A stretch of 64,000 nucleotides of DNA from the NCBI RefSeq assembly GCF_003025035.1, contig NZ_PYJN01000013.1:186001-250000 (forward strand). Direction: 5' to 3'. This DNA is from Rhizobium sp. SEMIA4064. GTDB lineage: Bacteria > Pseudomonadota > Alphaproteobacteria > Rhizobiales > Rhizobiaceae. A program made the translations under genes and the position numbers. The notes under the pieces are model-generated. The model had not been told where the DNA came from. It saw nothing but the letters and a program-made list of their open reading frames with translations, and did no database searches. Shown in pieces: positions 17,834 through 28,000 of the stretch (its first letter is position 1; the number at the start of each line of letters is the position of its first letter).

Positions 17834-18953
17834 GTCGGCTTGTATTCGCTTTCCGCAATTCCGGCGCGGTGGGTTTCATCGCCTCACGCACATAATGATC
17901 AAAAATCAAATCTTCTTCGAGTATCAGTTCGGCAATATGCAACGTGCGTAATCTCGTAGCAACGTCCTCCAGAGCGGTATGCCGCGACGGCAGCGGAAGA
18001 TCGCCGATGGAAATGCCAAGCAGCTCACCGATCGCGTCCTGAAAATGAAAACTGTCGGCATCGTGCCCGACAATGGTGAATCGTGAAAGCAGGTCGATCG
18101 CCGCGGCGACGTCGCTACGCTTGACGAGTTGCTCCGGAGTGCTGGCGACCAATTGGCGGGTCACGGGTGACAGCAGAACGTTTCTGACATTCTGCGACGC
18201 TTTCTTGAGCGCGGATTTAAGGGATGCCTCGCTTTCGAGATCAACCTCGGCGAAGTGTTCCGCCGCCGGCGCCAGGATGATCTTGTCCCGGTCGCCAAAG
18301 AAAGAGATCTGGGTCTTTGCCATGCGTTTCAAAAGGAAAATGCGCAGCGCCAATTCGTAATAGGGGTCCGTGAGCAGAACGATGGCCTTGAATCCCTTGT
18401 CGAGAAACTCCTCGTAGTTCCGCAGCAGCAGCCGTCCGCTGATGTAGATCGACTGGATGGCATTGAGATGAAAGGCCTGGAGCGCGGTTTCATGGCCGAA
18501 GCGCTCCACGGACGACAGCTCATATTGGAAATGGCGGCCGCAGCGATAGTCGAATTTGGCCATGGGCAGGAGCTGCGTTTCCAGCCGCAGGATCTTCAGC
18601 GGAACCGGCTGCGACACCTGCGGCCGCCGGTAAATCAGCAATCCAGACTTGGCATCATGGATCATGAGCGTATGTCGCTCGGCAATATCCGGAATGATCG
18701 ATGTGTCCAGCTTGAAGCCTACCCGCCCGTTCTCATGTCGGCCCGAAGCGACAACCGCCTCCTTGATCTGGTCGCAAGGTAAGACCATTAGCTCGCCGTC
18801 CGCATCGGACACCCTGATATGCGGCAGATCAGAAAATCCGTCCGGAATGAGATAGCCTTCCAGGACCGTGCCCCGATCATATTCGAGATTAAACAGCACG
18901 GATGCCCTCCGGCGTCTCAAGCTTGCCGGCAGGGAAGGAATGGGGGCCTTCAA
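17814..18953 (-). CDS. Unknown protein of the polysaccharide operon
   Basis: A 379-residue protein that I do not recognise. It has no signal peptide, membrane segment or clear catalytic motif. The middle part (LNAIQSIYISGRLLLRNYEE, then FKAIVLLTDPYYELALRIFL) alternates hydrophobic strands and helices as in a Rossmann-like or sulfotransferase-like alpha/beta enzyme. The start is a TTG at 18953 with a weak ribosome site; a GTG near residue 19 is an alternative. It overlaps the KpsE-like gene by 20 bases and follows the methyltransferase gene by 86 bases, so a role in capsule synthesis or its modification is inferred from context only. Confidence 0.6.
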   Translation of the reverse strand: MKAPIPSLPASLRRRRASVLFNLEYDRGTVLEGYLIPDGFSDLPHIRVSDADGELMVLPCDQIKEAVVASGRHENGRVGFKLDTSIIPDIAERHTLMIHDAKSGLLIYRRPQVSQPVPLKILRLETQLLPMAKFDYRCGRHFQYELSSVERFGHETALQAFHLNAIQSIYISGRLLLRNYEEFLDKGFKAIVLLTDPYYELALRIFLLKRMAKTQISFFGDRDKIILAPAAEHFAEVDLESEASLKSALKKASQNVRNVLLSPVTRQLVASTPEQLVKRSDVAAAIDLLSRFTIVGHDADSFHFQDAIGELLGISIGDLPLPSRHTALEDVATRLRTLHIAELILEEDLIFDHYVREAMKPTAPELRKANTSRHAQNSH

Positions 18954-19039
18954 GAACCGTCAAATTGTCGTAGGTGCCTTCAAACACGTTAAGATTATCC
19001 AAAATACTCTCGGGCGCCGAGCTTCGGCCCACGTATCAA

Positions 19040-19900
19040 TCACGGAGCCGCATGCGCTTTGCGGGCCAAGAAAGAAAAGCAAGGTCCGCCGGAATGGCTG
19101 AGGTCCTGATCCTTGATTACGATGTCGCTGAATCCAAGCTTTTCCAGCAGCGTTAAAATATCGTCTCTGTGCATCCAAAAATGGCGATCCTTCATTCCAC
19201 CGCAGAAGGATGCGTTCGAGTTGGCATGCTGATAGCTGCGTTCGTAGTAGCGTACCGGAACGCCCTCGATCATCTTCGTTTCGACTTTTCCGCTGAAGGG
19301 ATTGCGGCGCACATCGCCCGCCGGCATCGCTTCTTCGAGAAAAAAATGCGTCCAGATAAAAATGGCATTCGCGCGGCTGGCCAACAGTCTCAAAAACTCT
19401 CCGGGATCGGCCATGTGATAGAGGACGCCCGAAGCTATGGCGAAATCATAGATCTCGTCGTGTTCGGTAAGCCATGCCTGAATATCGCCCAACAAAAACG
19501 AAGCGGTGTTGATATCGAGAATCTGCCTTGTCACCAGGCATCGCAGGAAACAAAGCCGATTTGCCTCAATCGCATCGATTCGCGCCGGACGCTCGCGGTG
19601 GAGCATATAGGTATGCATCCCCTCCAATGGTCCGACTTCCAAAATCGTCTTTCCCGCAATCGAGCCAAATGACCGTAGAGCCCAATCTATTCGGTCGTCC
19701 GCATAAAGATGATGTTTTCCGGCATTCAAATTAAGGGCGACGGGAAAGGCGCTATTCCAGCCGGGAAGGGCATCAATCGCATTCTGATGATCGGGTTTGC
19801 CCTGCTCGTATTGGTCAAATATCGCTTCCAGAGAATTCTCGGACACCTTTTTTCTGGATCGCTTTGCAAAACCGAGCATCGACAGCACTTTCATTTCCAT
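19040..19900 (-). CDS. Class I SAM-dependent methyltransferase
   Basis: A 286-residue methyltransferase. The SAM-binding motif I is ILEVGPLEG; motif IV-like DFAIASGVLYHMADP and the following helix are typical of class I enzymes. The acceptor is not evident. As the first gene of the leftward operon with KpsE/KpsT and glycosyltransferases, it may methylate a sugar, perhaps as a chain-capping step, which is inference. The first ATG (19900) was kept; a second ATG lies two codons later. The promoter should lie in the AT-rich divergent region beyond 19900. Confidence 0.8.
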   Translation of the reverse strand: MEMKVLSMLGFAKRSRKKVSENSLEAIFDQYEQGKPDHQNAIDALPGWNSAFPVALNLNAGKHHLYADDRIDWALRSFGSIAGKTILEVGPLEGMHTYMLHRERPARIDAIEANRLCFLRCLVTRQILDINTASFLLGDIQAWLTEHDEIYDFAIASGVLYHMADPGEFLRLLASRANAIFIWTHFFLEEAMPAGDVRRNPFSGKVETKMIEGVPVRYYERSYQHANSNASFCGGMKDRHFWMHRDDILTLLEKLGFSDIVIKDQDLSHSGGPCFSFLARKAHAAP

Positions 19901-20535
19901 CGGTATTTGGGTCCGGTTTTGGGCACGCCTCTAAGCCGGAGGAAGAGGTCAAATCACCACAGCATCCTGTTGGACGGCGCAATCCACATTGCGGTTTCTT
20001 TCGAGACCCTTTGAGTAACGACGAAAACTTGCGCCTAACTTCCCTGCTATCATGGCAATCCCGCGAAGGATGAATTCATCGTTTTAACAATCTTGGATTG
20101 CTTTATTTGACCCGCAATATTGGCCACGGTTTAGAGCGCAAGGCTATGATAAGCAAGGGTGCCCTCATGAAAAGGAAGAGATGCTTGCTCCGATTCGTCG
20201 TATAGGACGCAGAGGCTTTAAGATATATCTTGATGTCGTTATTTAACGGATTCCTTTATCATTCAGTGACTATTAATTTAATTTGCTTAGATATTTCTCG
20301 TATAAATTGCCTTGTTTCTGCTTTCAGTCTATATCGCAAAGAGTGTGCTGCCGTAACGTGAGTTTAGAAATATGCTCATAGGATCGCACACAGATTTTTT
20401 CGCGGCACCCGTGCAGAATCGGCTTGTTGAGGGGCTCCCATTATGCTTTTCAGGGCGCCGACGGATTTTATGAATAATGCGCTGTCCTGACCTGAGTCGG
20501 TGAGGCCAGCCGATATTGATTTTGAGGTTATTCAA
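19901..20535. promoter_or_regulatory. AT-rich divergent regulatory region of the polysaccharide genes
   Basis: About 630 bases without a convincing gene lie between the leftward methyltransferase and the rightward exporter. The stretch 20200-20340 is markedly AT-rich compared with the rest of the window. A possible -10 for rkpU is TATAAA at 20301-20306, with a weak TTAATT at 20278. Another weak pair is TTGACC (20107) and TTTAGA (20130). AT-rich upstream regions are favoured by MucR/Ros-type regulators in rhizobia; no site was identified exactly. Confidence 0.4.
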
Positions 20536-21717
20536 TTGATTCGCGTAGGGGCGGCGTTGCTGGTTTGCGTGGTTCTGGCGGGATGTAATTCCGTCTCGAG
20601 CGAAGGGCCGCTGGCCGGTGCGATAGACGGTGATGCCGGGCAATCGGGCGCAGAACTTGGGCGCAAGAATGTGGCCGTCTTCGATGTCGTCGACATCAAC
20701 AGCCGTACGGCGCGCTTTGTCTCGGATTACGTTTCTAGCGCGCTCAATCGTCGGTTCGGGATCGGCGGCCCTGTCGGGCGGGTCGTGATCGGCGTCGGCG
20801 ATTCGCTGAAGGTGACCATCTTCGAGGCAGGCGCCGACGGCCTGTTTTCGACGGCCCAATCGAAACAGGTGTCCCTCGATATTATCGTCCAACCGGATGG
20901 GACCGCGGCCATTCCCTATGCCGGCACGGTCAAATTTGCGGGCAAGACGTTGGAACAGGCCCGTCAGGCGATTCTGGCGGCGCTGGCGAGCAAGGCAGTC
21001 GAACCCGACGTCATCGTGACGAGCATGGGCACATCGTCACGCACGGTGACTGTTTCCGGTGCTGTCGGCCGTCCGTCGCTGGTTCCCTTGGATTTGACCG
21101 GCGAAAAAATCACGCAGGTGATTGCCAAGGCGGGCGGACCCGTCACTCAGCCTTATGAGACATACGTAACGTTGGTTCGCGGCAACAGGACCGGGACAGT
21201 TCTTCTAAAATCGATCATCGAACATCCCACTGAAGATATTTATGTTCAGCCTGGCGACCAGATTTTCCTCGTGCGTGATCCCAGGACCTTTACTCTTCTT
21301 GGTGCCGTCAAGGGCGATGGCCGTCTTGAGTTCGGGGCCAATGACCTGAATCTGCTGGAGGCTGTCGCTTTGGGCCATGGCGCGGTCGATGAAGCCGCCA
21401 ATGCGCAAGGATTCTTCCTGTTCCGTTACGAAGAGCCGGAAATCGTTCAAAACCTGCTCGGCGCCGCTCGCTTCCAGGAGCTCGAGCGCAAGGGAATGGT
21501 GGCGGATTCTAAGGGGCGCTATCCGATCGTCTATAAATTCGACATGTCGCATCCCGACAGCCTCATCGTCGGCCAGACCTTCCCCATCAAGAGCCGCGAC
21601 GTCATCTATGTATCGCGCCATCCCTCGGTCGATATCAGGAAATTCCTGACGCTTGTCGGCGCACCGCTCAACATAGCCTCCCAGGGCGCTGCGACGGCCG
21701 CCAACTTGGGACAATGA
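20536..21717 (+). CDS. rkpU: Wza/KpsD-type polysaccharide export lipoprotein (RkpU-like)
   Basis: An outer-membrane exporter of the OPX family, about 393 residues from a TTG start. The start at 20536 gives a clean lipoprotein signal (MIRVGAALLVCVVLAGC, lipobox LAGC) with GAGG eight bases before it; a GTG at 20500 would add 12 residues. The Poly_export domain contains GVGDSLKVTIFEAG. It is followed by SLBB-like modules beginning near TVTVSGAVGRPS and near FTLLGAVKGDG. It would form the exit channel for the capsular polysaccharide together with KpsE. It stands 343 bases before rkpA, as rkpU does in other rhizobia; the symbol rests on that context. Confidence 0.82.
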   Translation: MIRVGAALLVCVVLAGCNSVSSEGPLAGAIDGDAGQSGAELGRKNVAVFDVVDINSRTARFVSDYVSSALNRRFGIGGPVGRVVIGVGDSLKVTIFEAGADGLFSTAQSKQVSLDIIVQPDGTAAIPYAGTVKFAGKTLEQARQAILAALASKAVEPDVIVTSMGTSSRTVTVSGAVGRPSLVPLDLTGEKITQVIAKAGGPVTQPYETYVTLVRGNRTGTVLLKSIIEHPTEDIYVQPGDQIFLVRDPRTFTLLGAVKGDGRLEFGANDLNLLEAVALGHGAVDEAANAQGFFLFRYEEPEIVQNLLGAARFQELERKGMVADSKGRYPIVYKFDMSHPDSLIVGQTFPIKSRDVIYVSRHPSVDIRKFLTLVGAPLNIASQGAATAANLGQ

Positions 21718-21853
21718 CGTTGGCTTGATCGTCAGGTGGCGCTGAATAGCTTTGCCGGGAGTTTCAAGGGCCGCGTCAACATACCCATCGTCGAAAGACG
21801 GGAATTTATTGATCGACAGTGAATGATCGGAACTGGCAAGCTGCTCCGTATAT

Positions 21854-21883
21854 TTGAAATTCCGATGCTGGTTCTTCTATAAG
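21854..21883 (+). promoter_or_regulatory. Candidate promoter of the rkpA operon
   Basis: TTGAAA (21854-21859), an 18-base spacer and TATAAG (21878-21883) lie about 180 bases before rkpA in the 343-base gap after rkpU. The gap otherwise shows no gene. Assigned by eye only. Confidence 0.38.
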
Positions 21884-22060
21884 GGGTTGTGGCCGGCTAG
21901 GCTTATTCCGTCCCGGATCATGTTAGTGTTGTTTGTCAATATGGTGTTCTGAACCCGGTTTTTTGCAGGTGACAACCGCAGGCAATTATGGTGTGAACGG
22001 TTGATAAGCAAATATGGCTACTTTCATCCCATGCAATTTTAAAGACGACGCCGAGAGATT

Positions 22061-25000
22061 ATGACGGTTGAAATTATCGGGCGGGCGAGCATTGCCCCGG
22101 GGGCAGATTCGATCGAAGAGCTGCAGCTCGTCCTCAAGGAAGGACGTTGCACGGTCACCCGGATACCCGATGAACGCTGGGATCTCGCGCGTTTTTGGCA
22201 TCCCGTCGTCGGCACGCAAGGAAAGACTTATAGCTACGCCGCCGGTGTCATGGCGGACATCTACTCCTTTGATCCAGCGGTCTTCGGCCTTTCGCAGCGC
22301 GAGGCGATGCAGATGGATCCGCAGCAGCGCATCCTTCTGAACCTCGTCTGGCGGGCTTTGGAAGATGCGAATTTGCCGGTCGACGGCTTCGAGGGTGAAA
22401 GGGTCGGCGTCTATGTCGGCGCTTCGTCGCTTGACCATGGCAATCTCACTGCCGAAGATCCGGCCGCCGGCAGCCCATATTTCATGGCGGGCAACACGCT
22501 CTCGATCGTCTCCAACCGCATTTCGCATATTTTCGGCCTGCGTGGTCCGAGTATGACGATCGATACGGCCTGTTCATCGTCGCTCGTGGCGCTCGATCAG
22601 GCAGTGAGGGCGCTGGAATGCGCCGATATCGATACGGCGATTGTCGGCGGCATCAACCTTCTGGTCCATCCGCTATCCTTCGTCGGCTTTTCGCAGGCGC
22701 GCATGCTGTCGCCGGAAGGGCTTTGCCGCGCCTATGACGACAATGGCCGCGGCTACGTTCGCGCCGAAGGCGGCGCTGCCATCGTCCTGCGCAGAACGGA
22801 TCGCGCTCTGCGCGAGAAGGATCGCAGTTACGCGCGGATTCATGCGGTCGGGGTGAACTCCTCTGGCCGTACGAATGGGATTTCCTTGCCCTCGCGCGAT
22901 GCGCAAGCAGCTTTGCTGCGTTCGATCTATGAAGGGCAAAACATCGACGTCAATCGCGTCGCCTTCGTCGAAGGCCATGGTACGGGAACCAAGGTGGGCG
23001 ATCCCGCCGAGATTTGGGCGATCGGCGATGTCATCGGCCGGAATCGCCGGGCGCCGGTGCCGGTCGGCTCGATCAAGTCCAATATCGGCCATACCGAGCC
23101 TGCATCTGGTCTCTTCGGTCTGCTGAAGGCGATGATTGCGCTGGAGAACAATTTCCTGCCGGCATCGCTGCATTTCCAGCAGCCGAATGAAACCATCGAT
23201 TTCGAAGGCTTGAACGTTCGGGTCAACACATCGGCCGTCGAGCTTCTTCCGGCCAAACGCCCACGCTTTGCCGGCATCAATTCCTTCGGCTTCGGCGGCA
23301 CGAACGCCCATGTCGTCATCAGCGACCCTGATCCGGTGGCTCCGCCCGAGCCGCAGTTGCGCGGCGAAGGCACGACATTCATTGCAAGCGCCCACACGGC
23401 TTCGGCGCTCTCGAAGCTGCTTGAAGACTACAAGAGCCGGCTCGAGCGCGCAGAGCCCAAGGAAGCCCGGCAAATCATCGCGTCCGCGGCTGCCAATCGC
23501 GAGCCGATGCGCCACCGCTTCGCGGCCAAGGCCAAAGACAGCGCCGCAGTGCTTGCGGCGATCGATGCGCATCTCGGCGGTGAGAATTCCGCCGGTGAAG
23601 TGGGCGAAGTGCCGGGTCAGGCGGTTAAGATCGCTTTCGTGTTTTCCGGCAACGGCTCGCAATGGGCGGGCATGGGCATCGAGGCCTATCGGGAAAATAG
23701 CCATTTCCGGCAATGTTTTCAGTCGTTCAGCGCACTCTTCGAATATTATCTCGGCCAGAAGCTGACGGATATTCTGGTTTCTCCCGATCTATCCCTGCAG
23801 ATCGCCGACACCAAGATCGCACAGCCTCTGCTTTTTGCAATTCAAGCGTCCCTGTCGGACTGTTTCTCGGCGCTGGGCGTGAAGCCCGATGCCGTCCTCG
23901 GCCACTCCGTGGGTGAAATCGCCGCCGCCTACGCGGCCAAAGCGCTGACGGCTGCGGAGGCGGTCGCGATCGTCGCCAAGCGTTCGCTGCATCAGGATCT
24001 TCTTGCCGGAGAAGGCAAGATGGCAGCGGTCGTTCTCAACGAGGACGCAGCACTCGCCTTCGCCAAATCGCACGGTCTCCACAATATCTGCATCGCGGCG
24101 ATCAACGCGCCGAATTCGATAACGATTTCTGGTCCCGTCGACGAGATCGAAGCTTTCAGGGAGGCCGCCCGCAAGTCGCAGATCGTCGCTCATATCCTCG
24201 ACATCAACTATCCCTTCCATCATCCGATCATCGATCGGGCGAAGGATGCCTTTCTGGCCGATCTGCCTGATGTTGCGCCGGATGCGGGCCTCGGTACCTT
24301 CATTTCGACGGTGACCGGCGCTGCCTGTGACGGCCATCTGCTGGACGCAGAATATTGGTGGCGAAACGTCCGCGATCCCGTGCTTTTCAAGGCCGCCTGT
24401 CAGGCGGCGATGGCGATGGGGTGCAACCTGTTCATTGAAATTGCCCCGCGTCCGATCCTGTCGAATTATGTGACGGAGATCGCCAAACAGGCGTCCGTCC
24501 AGGCGATTGCTATACCGACATTGCTGCGGGAGCCGGCGCTCTCCGGCCGCGATCCGGTTTCGCAGGCCTTTGCGCGCGCTGTCGCGCATGGTGCGCCGGC
24601 GCAGCGTTCGCGCGGCAGCGCCACGCGCAATGCCTTCGTCAAGCTGCCGCCTTTGCCGTTCGAACCAGTGGGGCTGCGTTCGCAGCCGACAACGGACGAA
24701 ATCGACATTTTCGGCCGCGACGGCAAGAGCCCTTATACTCTGCTCGGCTGGCGTACGGACCCTAACGCGTCCACCTGGAAGAACCATCTGGATGCACATC
24801 TCTTCGCCGACCTTGCGGAACATGTCGTCGACGGCAAATCGATCCTGCCAGGCAGCGGTTTTATCGAGATCGCGGTCATCGCTGTTCAGCGATATTACCA
24901 GACGGATGCGGTTGAGATCGGCAATCTCGAAATCGTCAGACCCTTGGAGCTGCGCCAGGATCGGATGGTGGAACTGTCGACCATCCTTTCCCCGGAGACC

Positions 25001-28000
25001 GGTGATATCGAGATCCGCTCGCGTGAGCGGCTGAGCAACGACGACTGGACCGTTCATGCAGTCGCCCGCGGCCGCAAGCCGACCGGCAATGGCAGCGCCG
25101 AGGACCAGGCCGCGCGGCGGTTCGAGGAACAGAAATCCGTCCTGACGTCCGAGAAGACCTATGAGACGGCGGAGCGTTTCGGGCTGCAATATGGTCCGCA
25201 TTTCCAGCTTCTGTCGAAAGCTGTCGCCTTCGGGCGCAATATCATTGAAGTGGACCTCAAGCCGGCTGCCGCGCCCACCCATCCGTTCGTGACCTACAAC
25301 CTCAATCCAATGTCGATCGATGCGGCATTTCACGGTCTTGTCGCGCTCTTCGATCAACTGTCCGGCGACGAGGCCGGGGCTCCCTATATTCCGGTTCGTT
25401 TCGGCACCGTGCGAGTTGCGGGCAAGAGAAAACCCGTTGTCAAAGCGATCATAGAGATCGATCGGTTCAGCAATAATTCGATCAAGGCCCGCTTCCGCAT
25501 GTTCGGGGGCGATGGCGATGAGATTGCCGTTTTCGACGATTGCCGCTTCCGCCGCACCTATCTGCGCCGGCACACGACGCTCGATTCCGTCGCCTTCCAC
25601 TATGAGACCGTGCCATCGACGATATTTAGGCGTCGGTCCGTGTCGAACATGGTCGTGCCGGATGCTTCGCCGCTGCGCCGCCTCGATGGAAATCATTCGC
25701 TCAATAATGCGACCCTGCTTCTCGATGCGGCGATCTACCGGGCATGCCACGAGATCGCGCTCACGGTCGCAGGCAGAGACGGAGCGGTCTCGCTTTCAAA
25801 CCTTCCCGGCGATCCGGAATTCCGGCCGTTTCTGATCAACTGCCTCTATATTCTCGAGGATGCGGGGATTGCTTCGGGTGTCGATGGCGGATGGCATATT
25901 CCGCTCGATTTTACCTTGCCGACGGTGAGCGAAGCCCTGCAGGAGCTTTATCGCGAGGATGCCGGCCGGGTTGCCGAAGCCATTCTCGTCAACAATGCCT
26001 ATCGCGAGGCCCTGGAGCGTCTGGCCGCTGTCCATAAATATGTGCTTGGCCAACAGCAGGCCGAGGCCGCAGTTCATGCGGCTGGAGGAGCGACGCTGGA
26101 GCATGTGCTTGTTCATTCGCCCTTGAGCGGCAAGCGGCTTTCGTTGATTGCTGAGGCGCTGGTGGCTGCCGTCGAGGCCAATCCCGGCAGCATCGGCCAC
26201 ATTTTGGAAGCTGGTTCGACATCCACCGCCTTCAGCCAGCGGTTGGCAGCGGTCGCCGCCAACGCTGGTGCGTGCCTGATCATCGCCGAACCGCGAGAGC
26301 AGATGCGCCGCGCGCTTGAAATCGCTTTTGAGGGCGCTGCACATGTCATCGTCACGGAGCCCGGCAGGCTTGGCGATCAACCGCTCGCCGACGTCATCAT
26401 TGCCTGTGGCGATCAGAGCCAGCTTCTTCTATCGCATGATGATGGGCTGAAAGCCGCCATCCGCAGCGCTGCCGCGCGTGGTGCACAACTCCTGTTTGCC
26501 GATCGCGCACCGAGCGTCTTCAACGATTTTGCCTTTGGCCTGTCGGAAGGATGGTTCGCCGGCAGTCAATCGTCTGAATTCCCTGTCGGCCAATTGGGGA
26601 CCTTGCAGCAGGTCGAGGATATTCTTGCGGTGCTCGGTTTCAGCAAGGTACAGCTCGAGGAGCAGGTTTTCCCGGAAGGCGGGCTGATCACCGCGGCGGC
26701 TGCATCCGAAGGTCAGGTCGAAGACGAGCCTGCTTTATCAAGCGCCGACGCGCCGCTTTTGGTTCTGTCCGAGCGCGGAGAGGGTATCGGCTTTTCCGAT
26801 ATGCAGGTGATCGCTGTCGACGTTGGGGCAGGGTCTTCGAACCTCGCCGGTGTCATGACGTCCCATCATCCGCGCCGCATTCTCTATGTGGCGGAACGGG
26901 AGGGCGCCCGCGGCGCGTCCGATCCGTCGCAGATGCGGCTTGAGGTGTTCAAAGAGCTGGCCGATACACTTATCAGATATGCAGAGGGCGACAGGCCGCG
27001 CCTTGTCATCATGGCTCCGGGCGGTTCGCCGCTTGCCAAGGAGCGGATTGATAGCGCCAATGCCGGACTGTGGGCCTTCGCGCGCGTGCTGCAGAACGAA
27101 TATGACGGCTTCGACGTGCATCTCCTTGATGCCGAAACGGACGACAAGTGGGCGATTGCGGCCATTGAGACCGTTCTTTTCGCTGAGACTAATAACCGGG
27201 AGTGGGCGCTCGACAGGGTAACCGGCGAGATCCGCGAAATCCGGGCCGTTGCGGGTCCGTTTGCGGTGACCGAGATGAACCGCCGCGACGTTGTCGCGGC
27301 GACGATCCGGCAACATTCGAGCGGCCGCTTGGACAGCGTCGTTTGGGAAGCGTCGGATTTGCCGGCACCGTCGGACGACGAGGTCATTATTGCCGTCGAA
27401 GCGACCGGCCTCAATTTCCGCGACGTCATGTGGGCCATGGGCTTGTTGCCGGAAGAGGCGCTGGAGGATGGGTTTGCTGGCGCAACGATCGGCATGGAGT
27501 TCGCCGGTCGCGTGCTGCAAACCGGCTCTGGTGTCGGCGATCTCCAGCCGGGCGACAAAGTCATGGGCATCGGTCCCGCTGCGTTTTCGACCCATGTGCG
27601 CGTGCGCCGCGACGGCGTCACCAAGCTGCCGGAGACGATGGACACGCTCGCCGCGGCCACGGTGCCCGTTGCCTTCCTGACGGCCTATTACGCCATGGTC
27701 GAGCTTGGGCGCATCCAGCCGGGCGAAACCATCCTGATCCATGGTGCCGCTGGCGGCGTCGGTCTTGCCGCGCTGCAGATCGCCAAGTTCAAAGGGGCAA
27801 AGGTGATCGCCACCGCCGGCACGATCGAGAAGCGCCGTTTCCTGCAAATGCTCGGCGCCGACCATGTGCTCGACTCCCGCTCGCTCGATTTCGTTGCGGG
27901 CGTGCGCCATGTGACCGGAGGCGAAGGCGTCGATCTCGTGCTGAATTCGCTGTTTTCCGAAGCGATGGAGCGGAGCATCGAGCTGGTCAAGCCGTTCGGG

